From Desulfuromonas sp. SDB (GTDB lineage Bacteria > SDB-A), in assembly GCA_001412365.1 (NCBI GenBank), contig LKUE01000331.1, positions 1 through 36,218 on the forward strand: a stretch of 36,218 nt of DNA, read 5' to 3'. The translations under genes and the position numbers were made by a program. This document shows positions 34,599 to 36,218 of the stretch, piece after piece. Each line of letters begins with the position of its first letter. The stretch's first letter is position 1. The notes below the pieces were generated by a model. It saw nothing but the letters and a program-made list of their open reading frames with translations, ran no database searches and was not told the origin of the DNA.

Positions 34599-36218
34599 TT
34601 ATTTAAAATTTTCATATAAATTTAAAAAGTCTCTAATTTCACCGGCAATTATATTAAAGCATCTATCCCAAAAATCAGCAGATTTAAAGTTTATATTCAA
34701 CTCGTTCCCCACCTCATCAATGCTCTTTTTCCCAGTGCTTGATAACAACTCATCATAAACTGAAATAAACTTAATTTTATCATTTTGATAATGACTGAAC
34801 AATCCTTTTGCAAATAACAGTCCAAATGCATAGGGGAAATTATAAAAATCAATATCAGTTCTGTAGTAGTGTGGTTTATTCACCCATCTGTAGGGATGGT
34901 AAGTGCTTTTATCTAAATTATTTCGGTAAGCTTTAAGTTGAGAATCAATCATGATTTTTTTTAAATCTTCAACGGATAGAGGACCCTGCCTGCGGAGATC
35001 GAACAGCTGAGACTCAAACAAAAAGCGGGAATAAATATCCACTATCACTTGAGCGGCATTAGAGATCAAACTTTCCTTAATTACCAGAATATCCTGTTCT
35101 CTTAAAACCGTCCTGGTATTTTCAGCAAATAAACATTCATTGAAAATTGATGCAGTCTCAGCTAAAGGCATGGGATATGAAGAATTAAGCATGGTTTGAT
35201 TAGCCAGGCAATATCCATGATAAGCATGACCTAATTCATGGGCGAGGGTTATCAAATTTTTCACATTCCCTTTGAAATTTACTAATATACGGCTCTGGTT
35301 TATACTTTGCACATTTGAACAAAATGCGCCACCTACTTTTCCTTCTCTAATCTCAAAATCAATCCAGGACTGGTCAAAAGCTTTTTGAACAAAAGACTTC
35401 ATCGGCTGACTGAACTGCCCCAGAGAACTCACAATTATATCCCTGGCTTGGGTTATGGTGTAAACATTGGAATCCTCAGTTATGGGAGCAAACAGGTCAT
35501 ACCAGGAAAGACCTTCAGAACCACCAAGAACAGAAGCTTTAAATTTAAAGTAATCATCGAAGATATCTAGATTATTGTTTATTGAATTTAACAGGGCATC
35601 TAATATTTCCTGGTCCATCCTCGATTTTATTAAAACTTTTTCCAATGGTGATTTAAATCCTTTCAGGGTGCTTGTTATTATTGATTCACCTTTAATTGAA
35701 TTTATACAACCGGCTACTGAATGTTCGATCTTGGAATAAGCTTCCAGTTCAGAATAATAAGCTTGTTTTCTTAAATTTTTATCCGGATGTAAATAATAAT
35801 TTTGTATTTCATTGATTGGTAAATACTTCAACTCACCGTTTATTTCAATTTGACCGGTCAAGGTTGAAGTTAATAATTTCTGTAAATTTTGCCAAGCTAA
35901 GGAACCGGTTAACTTAAGATGGTAAAGTAAAGTTTCCTGTTCAACTGGTAAAAGATAGGCACAAAGTCTTTGAGTTTCCAATAAGTATTCCAGATGGTCT
36001 TCAATTACTTCTTGCCGGGCAGCAAGATCAGGAAGATCTTCGATATTAGCAATCCAGTGAGAGAATCTCACTGCTAATTCGAAATGTTTTGAATTTATTT
36101 TTATCAGTTTTTCCCGGTAATGTATTGCCTCTTTATTAGTTGTATCTACAGATGAACTGAGAGAACAGAACTGAAAAAGTAAATTATATTTTTTTAAATA
36201 ATTGTTTTCAAAATCAAC
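34599..36218 (-). CDS. pepF: M3-family oligoendopeptidase (PepF-like), 5' end beyond the window
   Basis: Zinc motif LAHELGHAYHGYCLANQ, PMPLAETASIFNECLF, INFPYAFG-like YNFPYAFGLLFAKGLF. The frame stays open from the track GTG (36071) to the window edge (VDFENNYLKKYNLLFQFCS...). Confidence 0.92.
   Translation of the reverse strand, partial: VDFENNYLKKYNLLFQFCSLSSSVDTTNKEAIHYREKLIKINSKHFELAVRFSHWIANIEDLPDLAARQEVIEDHLEYLLETQRLCAYLLPVEQETLLYHLKLTGSLAWQNLQKLLTSTLTGQIEINGELKYLPINEIQNYYLHPDKNLRKQAYYSELEAYSKIEHSVAGCINSIKGESIITSTLKGFKSPLEKVLIKSRMDQEILDALLNSINNNLDIFDDYFKFKASVLGGSEGLSWYDLFAPITEDSNVYTITQARDIIVSSLGQFSQPMKSFVQKAFDQSWIDFEIREGKVGGAFCSNVQSINQSRILVNFKGNVKNLITLAHELGHAYHGYCLANQTMLNSSYPMPLAETASIFNECLFAENTRTVLREQDILVIKESLISNAAQVIVDIYSRFLFESQLFDLRRQGPLSVEDLKKIMIDSQLKAYRNNLDKSTYHPYRWVNKPHYYRTDIDFYNFPYAFGLLFAKGLFSHYQNDKIKFISVYDELLSSTGKKSIDEVGNELNINFKSADFWDRCFNIIAGEIRDFLNLYENFK

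Noticed and set aside
1-36218. CRISPR array, tRNA/rRNA genes, transposases, integrases, phage genes
   Set aside because: No regular repeat-spacer pattern, tRNA cloverleaf, rRNA-like stretch or mobile-element protein was recognised by reading; a tRNAscan or Infernal run would settle the RNA point.

Overview
The window is an AT-rich bacterial chromosomal segment, apparently from an anaerobe; I did not assign a taxon. Its left part is housekeeping and stress genes: purM, a small Minf_1886-like ORF, SAM hydroxide adenosyltransferase (DUF62), hsp20, lon, an EIIA-like protein, aspS and def. The centre (about 8.08-25.49 kb) is a long, tightly packed, co-directional gene array that may be one operon: sucC-sucD-korD-korA-korB-korC-fumarase alpha/beta-mvhG-mvhA-hdrC-hdrB-hdrA-mvhD-hydrogenase protease-frdB-frdA-GNAT-malic enzyme. 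It ends in a hairpin that overlaps the malic-enzyme stop codon. The array encodes a linear, reversible 2-oxoglutarate <-> pyruvate route together with a complete soluble MvhADG-HdrABC-type (flavin-based electron-bifurcating) hydrogenase. The fumarate reductase/succinate dehydrogenase is atypical: it has no membrane anchor, its 3Fe-4S site is replaced by a four-Cys 4Fe-4S motif, the flavoprotein lacks the covalent-FAD His and the C-terminal domain, and it has an N-terminal extension of about 95 aa. The most interesting hypothesis is an H2/ferredoxin/fumarate bifurcating (or confurcating) system coupled to Kor. The right part (25.7-36.2 kb) holds a VanW-like protein, a cytosolic TPR histidine kinase, a one-domain asparaginase co-directional with a znuACB zinc importer, a multi-PAS hybrid histidine kinase, a PadR regulator and an M3 oligoendopeptidase truncated by the window edge. 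I saw no rRNA, tRNA, CRISPR array or transposon. All functional calls come from reading motifs; no database search was run.
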